A stretch of DNA of 64,000 nt from Trichoplax adhaerens (taxonomy: Eukaryota; Placozoa; Uniplacotomia; Trichoplacea; Trichoplacidae): contig NW_002060955.1 in NCBI RefSeq assembly GCF_000150275.1, forward strand, positions 1,185,225 to 1,249,224, read 5' to 3'. The position numbers were made by a program, and so were the translations under genes. Every line of letters starts with the position of its first letter. Position 1 is the stretch's first letter. The notes beneath the pieces were generated by a model. It saw nothing but the letters and a program-made list of their open reading frames with translations. It made no database searches and was not told the origin of the DNA. Positions 1-12,400 of the stretch are shown in pieces.

Positions 1-951
1 TACTTTGACGATTGCAAATTAATCTGAAAACTACAAATTATTATTGGCAGCATAATAAAGCCATTTTTTATAAGTTGCGTAGTTGATATTAGAGACTGAA
101 CAGGAACTAAACAGAAAACTTTACAATGATTAAGTAATCAAATGACCTATCTCAACCTTTCAACATTTACCTAACGATTTCATGTATTATTTTCTACTAC
201 TAGTAAAAATGAACTGCTAAAGTGGAAAAGATTTTACTAGAAACATAATATACACATATTGACAAGTAGTGTACATATAACCAGTCAGAATTAGCAGAAT
301 TAGTTTCTAATGTTAGAACTGATGAAATTTTACATAAGTCTCAAATTTATATTGTTCCAAAGCGGTTAAAAAATCGAAATAATATTTATTTATTAATATG
401 TATTAGTATTATTCCAGAACCATCTAAAAATCTGAATAATATTTATAAGGATTTATTATAAGCACAAATTATAATATATCCCTAATATGTTACACAATAG
501 CGACCGAAATTCAACACCTTGCTTTTAGCGTCGAATGGTCTCATCAAGTAATTATACTTGCGTAATCAGGCGTACGAACAACACCATGTTGATAAAAGAT
601 TGTTAAGATGTCCATTGCTATATTAAGTTGTGATTAACAGTAAGCAAACTTACTTTGAATACTCTTACTTTTGGACAAGATTCTACATCAATTCTATTGC
701 AACTTGTAATGGCTAACAACATAATGATGTAATTATTAAACACAATATCTATTCCAGATGTTACAAAAAAATTACGCTTTCAATAATTTATAAATAGCGC
801 ATTACATGAATGCAATCAATCAGCTAGTAATATCAGGTATTTATTGTTATGACAATTTAAATCGCTTAGTATCGGTATACGAGTATCCTAATAACATATA
901 TATTTAGATTACATTTCAGCATTACTTCATTTCTTCTTTAATTGTACCGTC
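1..951. other. 5' flank of receptor gene 1, no gene seen
   Basis: AT-rich sequence with stop codons in all frames and no exon that aligns to the three receptor genes. It presumably holds the promoter and 5' UTR of gene 1. I see no convincing TATA box or other named site. Confidence 0.5.
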
Positions 952-3900
952 ATGCGGCTGTTTCATTATCTGTTTATCTGCGGATTTTGTAATCTTCTCT
1001 ATCTTGCAAATGGGTCGCAATGCAAAGAAAATATTACAATCCTGTGTTTGATACCTCATTTTTCTACTTCTTCATCAAGTCGATCACTTCTTGGCGCGGT
1101 CACGATGGCAATAGATGACATTAATCAAAACCATGCTATTTTACCGAATCACCAATTGCAAGTTGAATTTCTTGATAGTCTGGTAAAATATTATATTTTT
1201 AATGTCACAGTCCAGTATAATAAGTACAAAACTTAATCTATAACTTTGCTTATCTTCAGTTCGAAAATTGTTAAAATTGTAACAATCTATAACTGTCAAG
1301 CTCTTTTAAACATCATAAATCTCTAGAATCAGACTCATTTAGCACATTAATTTATATTGATTTTTACAACTAGTGTTATAAGCATTATTAAATCTATTTT
1401 CGAGTTTTAGCATATGGTGTATATTTGAAACATTGTATTGATAATTTTCTTCATTTTCCGACTAAAGCATAACCACAGGTACTTTTCTAATTCAGATGAA
1501 CGGTCCAATAGCAGCAAAAGAAATTATTGAATCTATTTCACGTCCTCCAACTAAGGTTGCCGTTATTGGTCCATTATTATCTACGGCTACCGAATATGCT
1601 GCATCCATGACCAAATTTTGGAATTTAGTTCAGGTTAATCGAGATCACATGTATTCGATATATCATTTTAGTGGCAATATCATAATGTTTTATTATAAAC
1701 AAAAACTGATAGTAGTAGTTTAAAATTATGTAAATTTTACCATTTTCTATGGAATCATATTCTTATGCATAAATTTTGCTTATGCTATCTGTATTCTTTG
1801 TATCGTATGTACAGCTAGGATATGCAGCTACGACTATTGCTTTGGATGACAAAACTACCTATCCATACTATTTTAGAACTGCTGTCACAGAAAAAAGTTA
1901 TACAGCTGCCAGACTAGCGTTTTTTAAGCACTTTAATTGGAAGACCGTAGGAATTATTCATAGTTCTTCAGGTGCTCACCCGAAGGTATGAAAATTAACA
2001 TCAAAGTTGAATGTTACGTCACGTTAAACAGCCCAAATGAAATTATAAGTTGAATGCTCTGTCCTATTAATTCTTAATATACTTGTAATTATAGAATTTT
2101 AATTATCATTACAATGCTTAGGATAGCACGTTTTAAAATCCTCAGAAATCGACAATTAGGATATTTCATATGGATCCTGATCATTTTTGAGCAATTTTTA
2201 TAACACATTGTACTATATTGATCAATATAAATACGATTGCTACTTAATGCTTTAGATAATTGTCTGGTTTTATTTATGATATTTGTTACAAGTTCTTAAA
2301 TACTGTATCATATGCAGAGTAGGCTTCAATTGTCTAGTCCTTAGGTATGAGCTTCACTAATATGCAGAAGAAATTATTGCTGTAAATACTTCTTACAGCA
2401 TCATAAATCATTAATTAATAACATCTCAGTAAAACTATCCATTTAATTATTATTACAACAGCCCCTGACTCTGAAAAACTCGTTTATAAGTATTTTACCC
2501 GATTTTGTGGCTCTACAGATTTTCATTTCACTTTTCAGTTCTCAAAATTGCATTTCAGGAATGAGAAGCGAAACACCGCATACTAAAAACGCTTTATAAA
2601 TAGCTTAAAATGTGTCTCTTCTTTGTAAATAAATACTGAAATTAGTTTTAATTGAAAAATTTATAGTTTAACTAAATATTAATAACAAACATCTTAATAT
2701 AGTTAGCTCTATTGGTTCAACAGCAAATGATAAACGCAAATATTAATGTCGCGGTTTTAGAAAGCATTGATAACGATCCGACATTCGCAATGAAGAATTT
2801 ATTGGTAAAAATGAATTCAATATTTATTAAAACATAGCATTGACCGTACGCAATCGATAGTAATGATTTTATAGAGATATTTAATAACTTATTTAAAATT
2901 TATCTTAACTAGAGTAAAGACGTCCGAATTATCATGTTCTTCGGAGGAAGTAACATAGCCTTAAAAGTAATGTGCTCGGTTAGTTCATATTATAACTAAA
3001 ATCCATGAAAATATCATGTACCATACGCGTTTAAACAAGACTTTATTGAAATGGCCCATATTTTTTATTGTATTATTTATTCATAAAATACTATAACTTT
3101 ACTCAGATCTGACTTAGTAGATCAGTGTCATTTTCTTTCATTAATAAATGAATTAGCTTAATTTCTTAGAAAAAATGGTAATTTATTTAAAATTTCATTA
3201 GCAATACAATAAATATTCAAACGCTTTCGATTTATGTAGATCTATAGTGTTAATTTACGAAATTTTAAACCATTAGCCACATGATTTAAGTGTTATTGCT
3301 AATGGATGTCAGTAAAAGCCATCGATCAAAAAACAATAAACAAATTGCAATCTATCTCAGTACCAAATATTGAAATTATTCTACTCCGTTAGTAACAGTA
3401 ATTTATTATGCGTGTTCGTAGATAGATTATAGACCAATTTAGTTAAGAAGTATAACTTATCGAAAAATAATCTGTGCAGTGAACATGGTTTCACTATATC
3501 TTTAATGCCGTAGGCATATCATTTGCATATCTACGGGCCAAAGTACTCATGGTGGTTTCAAGGATGGCTGCATTCTACCTGGTGGGACGTAGAAAGTCCA
3601 AATAATAATTGCACGAAGGAACAGCTTTTTGAGGCCATTAACAATAATACATTTTATACCAAAACCCCATTATATTCAACTTCTGGTAGGATTTCCATAT
3701 CTGGCAAGGTAACCATTATAACTTATACTATACTTCTTATTATTTGATAGTACTTTATTTTTGCTGTCGTTGTTACTGTATCTTATTCCATAAAGAAACG
3801 GGTACGCGTTGGCTTGCAAGCAATTAAAATTATGAAATATTTGAGGATTTATAAACTTTATTGTCATAATTGTCAGAACAAAATATCACTTTAGCAGTAA

Positions 3901-6900
3901 ATTTAATATTATTACCACAGTATTAATTGTGGTAGCTTTTGTGGTAACTATTCTACCGATAGTATGTTGACACTTAGAATATTCTTTTCATAGGCCGGAA
4001 CTCAGTACTATCAGCGACTAGAAAATAATTTAAATCAATCAAATACCTCCTTTTCAATTTCTGATTCAATTGGGACAATATACGATGCTGTGTGGTCTCT
4101 AGCGTTAGGATTAAATCGTACAGAACAACGACTAAATATGAATAAAACGTCCATTACTGAATTTGACTATCAAAACACTTTCATACGCTCTGTATTAGTG
4201 GAAAAATTATCTAAACTATCATTTTATGGAGTGACGGTTCGTCGCTGAGTTTGTATATCAGATTTATAATCAATTTCATTAGTTAAGATACTGTTTCTTA
4301 TCTTACATGCTGTAGTTGTATTGTTTTACTAATACTTTATACCGGCCAATCATCATTTTATAGGGATACATCTCCTTTCTAAACGGGAGTAGTCGACTAG
4401 GTGATGTGACTATTTCGCAGCAACAAGGTACCGTATCAATGAGATGGGCTTTTTCAATTTCGTTCCTATAATGTTAACTTCTTCATATTTCGCAGTTTGG
4501 GATTCTCGCACTGCTGTCGCATTTTATAATATTCAAAAGAATACTTTGGAAATCAATAACGCTTCCCTGAAATGGCCAGGTTAGAAATAGTAGATAGCAT
4601 GACTTCAAATACTGGGCATATTTTGCAAAGCATTAGATTACGGTACTATCGTATCACGGTATAAACGTCCTTGAAGAGTAAATGACTAAATTTAATTAAC
4701 ATTTATATATGGAGATGTCACAATTTCACTTCTGCGACAAGGTAACGTACAGTAAAAGTCTATAAGTAGCTACTAACTTAAACGCCCTTTTACTTAACGT
4801 TAAATACACACAGCAAAAGACTGTAAAGATGAAACTTTTATTAGCAAAGATACAGCTACAACTTTTTACTACAACTGAACTCAAATGTTCCCATTTATAT
4901 AGGAACCGTCTAATTTGCAAACAATAACAGTATTATTGTTATATCTTACTAGGAGAAACATCTCGAACCGAGATGTTCCTTACGTAGCTTTACTATCAGT
5001 AAATATTTTGAATCTCTTACTCATACTTAGTCTTAATCTAAGCTCGTAGGTTGTCTAATTCAACTATCATTAACTAGAACTTGAATCATATTACTGCTAT
5101 CTGTCACACAATACCAATCAATATCAAGTATGTAATGAACTATCACAAACAACATCCACGTTAAGGCATTACTTATCTTACACTACAAATATGGATATTC
5201 TCCATACTAGCTACTACTGTACTTAGTAAACTATCCTAATGATAAGGCAACACCGTAACAAGAGATAAGTATAATGACTTACAGTAAGAACTACGGTAAT
5301 TATTATTTTACTCCAGTAATTAATGTTGTACAGTATTAAGAGTTCTATACGGTATCTAATGTTAATTGATTATAGTGTTATGTCTTGCAACGCTTGTGAT
5401 GAATATCCTGAAGATATTTAACTATAGATGATACTATAAGTAATTCTGTTTAAGGACATACTATAATCTAATTATCTAGAATCGTTCAGTACACGTCTAA
5501 GATTATAAATAATTTCTGTATTAATTTAGCTATCCAGTATGAACTAAATTTCATGAACCCTTATGACTCATACACGATAGCAGCTGCCGAAGGGTATTTA
5601 AATTCGGCAGATAGTTGAATAAAAGAAGAGTTCTATAGTTATTTAACGTAGAAGCAAAGGCGTCTAAATTCTTGTGAGATAGTTAAGGGATACTGAATCA
5701 CGGCGACTATAGTTATTTAGAAATTTGTTTTACGCTATCTTTGTTACGAAGCTGGTTTGTGACATATCGTCAATTAATAAGTAGAATATGTACGTGACTG
5801 GTTAACATATATGTTTTCTATGTGTTTTATATGCGTAAATACAGAAGGTACGCCTCCAAAAGATCGGTTAATTATCACCGTGATTATTAGAACTATCGCC
5901 CCAGAATTGTTTATACCATTCGCCATCGTAAGCTGCCTGGGAATATTGTTTTCATTAGCAATTATGACTTATGTGGCAATGAAGAGGCATAACAGGTTTT
6001 CGATATTAGTAAATTTATACCCTAAATTATACTGTATATTGCATATTTTAATTAGTGGAACAAATGCTAGATAGTAAATATCGGCGTGATCTTTAATTTT
6101 AGACAGATCAAAATGTCCAGCCCTAAATTGAATTATTGTATCCTATTTGGTTGTATTCTGTGCTACATTTCCGTAATATTAAATGGTATGGATGCAGCGC
6201 TAGTTGGCTACGAAAACAGAAAATATGCTTGTATAGCAGAGATATGGTTCTTAAGTCTTGGCTTCACCGTAGCTTTTGGCTCTGTGATGCTAAAAACATG
6301 GAGAATATTTAAAATATTTACGAATGTAGCAAAAGTGAAGCTGGTAAGTCCTCATAACAAAACTAAGAGAATATTAAAAATCACCTCAAATAGCGCGTTT
6401 TCCTTACAAGAATTAATATTTACGGCAAATGAAATTAAGCGATTAAGCTATCACTATAAAATTTTCATTTCTTTCACATAAACGATTTTACTTAATGTTC
6501 TAATTCAGATAATCAAGGACATACACCTAATATTTCGTCTAGTCCAACTGTTGGCCATTGATATTATCGTTTTGATATTGTGGATGTTAATTGATCCAAT
6601 GACAACCACCGATGTTGGTATTGGACAGGAAAGGGTATGAATATATATAGCTTATCTATTAAATTTTACAAAACTATGAAGTTAATTGATAAAATTACCG
6701 AAAATGCTCGACCAATAAACTGATATTGATACATTTCTATCAGCAGCATGATGGTCAAAACATTATTCGTTATCGTGTTCAAGTCTGCTCATCGGAACAA
6801 TCAATTGTTTGGTTAATTACAATCTTTGCGTTTAAGTTATCTATGTTATTATATGGAGTCAGTTTGGCATGGAGAACACGAAAAGTTTCCATTCCGTCGT

Positions 6901-9414
6901 TGAACGATTCTCGTTCTTTAGGACTGACGATTTACAACATATTCGTTTTAAGTTCGACTGGAGTCACCGTAGGAATGTTATCTAACAATGTGCTCAATGC
7001 TGGGTTTGCTTTGAAAGCAGCATTTGTAATTCTATGCACTACATCATCTATTTGCTTAATTTTTATTCCTAAGGTATATGGATAACTATATAAGTTCATT
7101 GCTAACATTAAATTATTCTACAAAAATATTTAAATTTATCATTAATCAAATCAATAACTTATCTGTTCATTAAAGAAGTAACGTATTTACTAATATAATG
7201 TACGATACCCGTAAACTTTATAGTACATAGAACATTGTTGCATTGCATGCTTATTACTAATAAATCCTTTTTACTTTTCGAAATTACTATAGCTGTGGAA
7301 AGTTATATCAAATTCATTGGCGGTAGGCTTTACAAAATCAGATCATAAAATGACTAATGGTTTCCAATCCGTTCTAACAAATACTGATCTTCAACTGGAG
7401 ATTAGAAAATTACGTCTGATCATTGCTGAGGTAGGATAAGAATAGTTTCATTAAACACTTATTTGCTTTACCGTATTTCCGTTTTGTAAGCTCTTTACTT
7501 GCTTTTATAGTGACTAATGTAAAATATAGAATACGAATCTATTATCCATATCTTATCTATGACGAGTTCATTCTCTTATATATTAGCTGGGTATATTTAA
7601 TTTTTGTTCATAAGTCGACAATTTCTTCTGAAATATTAAGCCTGTAACTCATCATTATTCGGAAATGTACAAATGTTCTCTTCACTTTAAGCTAAAGTAT
7701 AGAGCTTTGAGCGTTATGAAGTTAAGAAAATAATGATTTGCTACGTTACGTGTGTATGAGCGTAATAAAGTATCTCACAAATAATCGTCTTAGTCAACAT
7801 AGAATTTAAGAAAATACGACTTTCATTACTGGTTTAAGGATAGTAGAACAGTAGAACAATAATCCATTAGAATAAGAATTTCACCTAATTTATCCTAAGT
7901 TCAGGTGAAGTAAAATCTTCCATGAGCTCATCTCCTAAGTTCTTAAATACGATTTGCTTAATCTGCTTACGGTAGAAAAGTTGCCGCAAATAAGCATTGA
8001 GCCCTCAAGCAAAGATTTTTCCATAAACTTTTCATTACTATGTTTTCAGTACGAGTTAATCGGCTTAAAATATTATTACTCTTCTATTAATTTCGCATAC
8101 CATAAAATGCTGACCATCTTCAATGTTATAGTATCTCTAGTCACATTATGGAGGGCATCACTACAATGAGCTCGAACTATGCCAATATTATCATTACTAA
8201 GAGAGCACACCTATCACAAAACAGCTTTTGCAACAAGGTAACGTAATGTACGATCAATAAGTCAATTCCTTGAACCACGTATCAAGGAACGATATCTGCG
8301 CTATCGCAAACACTTTTGCTCTACTAGCAGACTACACAAATACTCATACGCTTCATATTTTACGTTAAACACTAAGTTTAAGAATCCACTTTATTACACG
8401 ATATACTGCATTTATATACTACTCCTCAATAGTCCATGAGTCATAGTTAGTACGATTAACTTTGGAATCATTCACTGAATTAGATATTAATTTTAGCTAC
8501 TGCTCCCTTAATGCAGACAACAGTATTTACGAACATAGACATCTAATGATTAATACAGAATAGTCAGATCACGATATATCTTATCACGGAACATTTCCAC
8601 GATAATTTACAATCTACCATAAGTAGTTACAATCATAATGATTCGATCTGTAAGTAGATGATTTGCATTCCCTATTATAACTATTAATTTCAGTATGTGT
8701 ATATGTGTCACTGTCATAAAAAGTCAGTGCTATATTAAAGCACAGTATATCCAAATTAGAAGTTAACTAAATAAGGATAGGCTAACAGAATTATCCTAAG
8801 ATAGATATTTCTACTCTAATACAGTATATAACACTGTCACAACTACTTACTCTATAATTATGTAAAAAAGCAAATTAAAGTAAGTTAATATCAATGAAAG
8901 CAAGGCTATGGTACTCTTATATTTATCTAGCAATTTCTTTAACGCTCATTATAGATTCGAGATAGATTATTTTACCTTGTTGACTGCATATTCCAATCAA
9001 GACTATGATACAGAAACAGAGCCTAATTTATTTACTATTTACTTTCAAAAAGTTACAACACTCTAACAATGCTACGAGAACAGAAAAACTCAATAACCCT
9101 TTATAGAGTCAGCATGTGCCTATTTTCTTTCACATGGGTTACCAATCTGTGATAATTAGCAATTAAACTGTTTAAATAACCTCTTCAGCGTAAAAACGAC
9201 AATTTTTCGAAAGTATTTTCCATATCAAACTGGATTTACTTTACAAAGATACTTAATACTATGCTTGTTCTCATGTTGAATGCTATATCTGGATATCAAC
9301 AATATTGAATCACAAGTAATAAAGTACCTTTCACTCTTTTTTTAGCAAGATGATATACTTCAGAAGTATCGCAAGCAAGAAAGTCTACAAAGCATCTACA
9401 ATGAAAGCATTTGA
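952..9414 (+). CDS. GABA-B-type metabotropic receptor, tandem paralogue 1 (15 exons)
   Basis: Class C GPCR of the GABA-B family, 782 residues. Exons: 952-1182, 1496-1633, 1815-1985, 2703-2804, 2913-2978, 3514-3708, 3994-4236, 4364-4427, 4496-4579, 5845-5995, 6103-6343, 6509-6634, 6744-7073, 7293-7430, 9346-9414. All borders are GT-AG and frames join without a stop. A hydrophobic signal peptide (MRLFHYLFICGF...) precedes a Venus-flytrap domain (about residues 25-420) with VAVIGPLLSTA, SKDVRIIMFF and YDAVWSLALGLN. The 7TM part (about 440-714) has KMSSPKLNY before TM2, LKTWRIF after TM3, and AWRTRKV plus LNDSRSLGLTIYN around TM5/TM6. The C-tail is leucine-rich (LQLEIRKLRLIIAEQ). Exon 5 ends at 2978, not at the earlier GT at 2967, because that gives the 22 codons of both paralogues. 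The last exon lies 1.9 kb downstream behind a strong polypyrimidine tract; it is the least certain part because that intron holds a solo LTR. AATAAA occurs at 9594. Ligand unknown. Confidence 0.9.
4716..5764 (-). mobile_element. Solo LTR, family D (1.05 kb), in intron 9 of receptor gene 1
   Basis: The ends are TGTCACA and TGTGACA, and about 34 bp at each end form an imperfect inverted repeat. Read on the minus strand it has a TATA box (4894-4901), then AATAAA about 55 bases on (4837-4842), then a tail with TACGTTACCTTGTCGCA before the terminal TGTGACA. That is the U3-R-U5 order of an LTR. It contains two perfect hairpins, 4957-4965/4969-4977 and 5584-5591/5603-5610. The flanking 5 bases do not match, so it is old or one end is misplaced. 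No internal retroelement ORF is present. Confidence 0.6.
6741..6747 (+). promoter_or_regulatory. NAGNAG tandem splice acceptor at exon 13 of receptor gene 1
   Basis: The acceptor before exon 13 reads ...CTATCAGCAG|CAT. Splicing after the first AG (6743) adds one glutamine relative to splicing after the second (6746). Both keep the frame into HDGQN. The paralogues have a single acceptor here. Choosing 6744 as the exon start is a convention; both may be used. Confidence 0.55.
8212..8841 (-). mobile_element. Solo LTR, family A copy 1, in intron 14 of receptor gene 1
   Basis: A 630-bp repeat almost identical by eye to copies at 16985, 42866 and 54504. It starts TATCACAAAACAGC (TGTCACA with one change) and ends ACACTGTCACA. 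On the minus strand a TATATAAATGCAG box (8411-8418) is followed closely by AATAAA (8390-8395), then the tail ending in CCTTGTTGCAAAAGCTGTTTTGTGATA. It is therefore antisense to the host gene. Flanking 5-mers (ACACC and ACTAC) match only in part, so the target duplication has decayed. Confidence 0.75.
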
Positions 9415-12400
9415 AGTTGCATTGCAAACCTATCTTTTAAAGAGTCTAACTTACGTATGAAATCACGAATCGCCGATCTGTAGAAATACCAGCGCCTTGT
9501 AAAATAATCGTATGCATAATTAATATTACCCTCTAAGTTATCCGCAAAGGTAGTTGAAAGTCTCCAGAAATTACGAGAAAAAATGAATTCAAAAATAAAT
9601 TAACTGATAATCAATCTAATTTATGGCTTATAGCAGATCATGCAAAAATCTTTTGATTACGCTATCATTAATATATTGATGATCATAGATGTCTTATAAA
9701 TTAAGATCAAAATAATTCACAATAACATCTTGTAATTACTGTAGATATGGTATCCATACTATACATAGCCATTAATAACTTGCTGATATCAACGTTATAA
9801 AATAAGTGCGGAGCTAAAATTTAAATAATAGAAAAATTAAAAATTTAATTCTTACTGTTAGCTGCAAATAAATCAATTACGATATGAAATGTATTGTGTG
9901 TAATGTTATTTATCATAGATAAAGTATTATGTGTAGAGTGCATTGTATTAATTCGTTATTTATAATTTTTACTACTAGCTCTTCGGAGATGATAGAAATT
10001 TGTATCATTATTTACATTATTTGCCATTCAAGAGCATGATTCCTATGATTCTTTGAATTATAATGTAATCTGAGAGTCGCTGTTTTATTTTTACGTGCTG
10101 GAAGGGTGTAGAATCTTATTCATTTCTTAGCATATGATTTTTCCCGTTTCTTTGATAATATAATATTTAAAAATCAATTCTGCACAGCGCTTTGTCAAGC
10201 GTTTCTGTTTGCATACTCTAAACAATTAGTTTAATGTAATGGAAATCGAAGGCTTCAATACCCGTTAACAGGAAAACATCTTTCATCTATTTAAAAGGGA
10301 CTTTCAATAGTAGCCACTATACGTAAATTATTCATCTACTAACCTTGGTTGGCTCCTGATTTGACTTGCTTTATTTTGCTTTATTTTGATTATTTCATTA
10401 AAAATTGATAATTAATCTCAAAATAAAGTCATAGTTGTAATCGAAGAAAACTAGATATTCATATATAGATACTCTAATAATCATATGTATCGATTAGAAC
10501 TATAAATGCATATCTGGTAATCACAATGTATACCCAGCCATACCAGGATTAAAAGCCTTCAAAAGTGTTTTGCTCTATATGCGCTACGTGGCCTTACAAT
10601 CCTTTTATTTAATTCTAAATTTAGTCTGATTTGGTTCTGAAAGCAATTATAAAAAATCAGTGGATTAATCAGTACCATTAATTCATTCAGAACGATTAAT
10701 ATTTACAAGCAATATTAAATTTCCACCGAAATTAGCTGCAAAGATAGTGTCTCAAAGCTATTCGTAGTAAATTATCTCGAAAATGGAAGACTTAGATTTT
10801 ACTTATAAACCTCGCTCGGTTACATAATTTAGTTCTTTTGTCAACTAATGCTGATATGCAATCTTACCAGCTACCCTACATAAATGATCTATTTTAGAGC
10901 TTTACCACCATTTTGAAATGTTAGTTTTTAGAAACTATCGCGTATTTCAGTGCATATTACGAAAGTAACGAATAGAGTTTGAAATAAACTTGCAAGACTA
11001 AAGTTACTTGCTATTCGATAACTATTCATCTCCTACTAAATCTATTTTGGAGATGCAGTTTTACTAAACGATGTACAGCGTAAATTTTATCGTATTACAT
11101 TAAAAATACTATAATTTACTACGGTAGCAGATATCAAATGAATGTAAAAATAGAAATAGAATTCTAGTATCGACATAACTATTGTTAGCTTTCATAATTT
11201 CTGAAAGATAAATATATAATCACAATCATTAGCTTACACAACTGATTTTTTTAGTAAATTTTTAGAAATTAGCTCTGATGTTAAAGTAAATGATGCATGG
11301 CAAAAATAATGTCATGCAATATGATTTAGAATCCTATTCAATCATTTTAATTTAAAACAGCTACAATATTAAGTCCAATATTTGAACCCACGATGCTTAA
11401 CAAAATCAATGATTTGATATGAACTGATATAAAAAATTTATTTAATCTTGGTGAAAATTTATTATAATGAAACAGGCTAAATAGAAAGCTATAAAAAGTT
11501 ATAAGTCTCAATGTAAGCAACAGTTATTGATAGATTAATATGATCTTTTAATACTAAACAATAGGAAATCTCTTTCACAATCTCAGTTCTTTTGATTGCT
11601 TAACTTTTGCTTGTAGATAACTGAGGCTCGGATGATACCTATCAAATATCTTAACTGATCTCCACAATACAGAGGTCATGCTATCGATTATTAGATTTAT
11701 TTTAAATTAATCGATTTTACGTAGATTCATCGTAAGCCCAACTTTATTCAAAAAGCTTTTAGTATTACAATTATCTTCGTATTTAAGATCATCGCCATCA
11801 TATCTGTCAAAGTATAATTTAAAATGATTTTTTATTATCGTTATGGACAAATTTATACATTTAGTTAGAGACACCAAGTTAAGTAAAATACTAATATAGC
11901 GCGATGTTGGATATTAATGATATTTTATATTTACTTAAGAGTTTATTTTCTCCGGTTAATATGTAAAGTAATTCCATTCAAAGCCAGTAAAAATAAAAGG
12001 AAGAAAATTGCCCGTGATTGTTACGGAGTAACTTTTGCGAAGATGCCATAACATAAATTCTATTAGATAATCTATCTGGGAACGTATTTACAGTTACTCA
12101 TCCATTACATTATCATATTTTAAATAGATATCTGTATAGTTTTATATTATTTATATAGTTATTATTAGCTCACCTTCAGTAAACTTATAACAAACTTTTG
12201 CCCTGTTCCAGCATGGTAAAGTATTCTCAAGATACTAAAACATTAGCCATGGTACAATTTCTTGTTATGATCCTGCTTATATATGATTAGTATCAGTGTT
12301 ATTTTAGATATGATGGTAGTCGGTAGCCTCGTCCGTCTGCCAATCATCGTGTTCTAAACTTGGAAAAGTAAAGGGTTATCATCAGTAGCAAGGAGTACGG

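Noticed and set aside
2913-2966. Donor at 2967 for exon 5 of receptor gene 1
   Set aside because: It would shorten the exon to 18 codons; the GT at 2979 gives the 22 codons seen in both paralogues.
7512-7560. Short last exon of receptor gene 1 after AAAATATAG near 7530
   Set aside because: No polypyrimidine tract and no resemblance to the Gln/Leu-rich last exons of genes 2 and 3. The exon at 9346 starts with Gln behind a strong tract.
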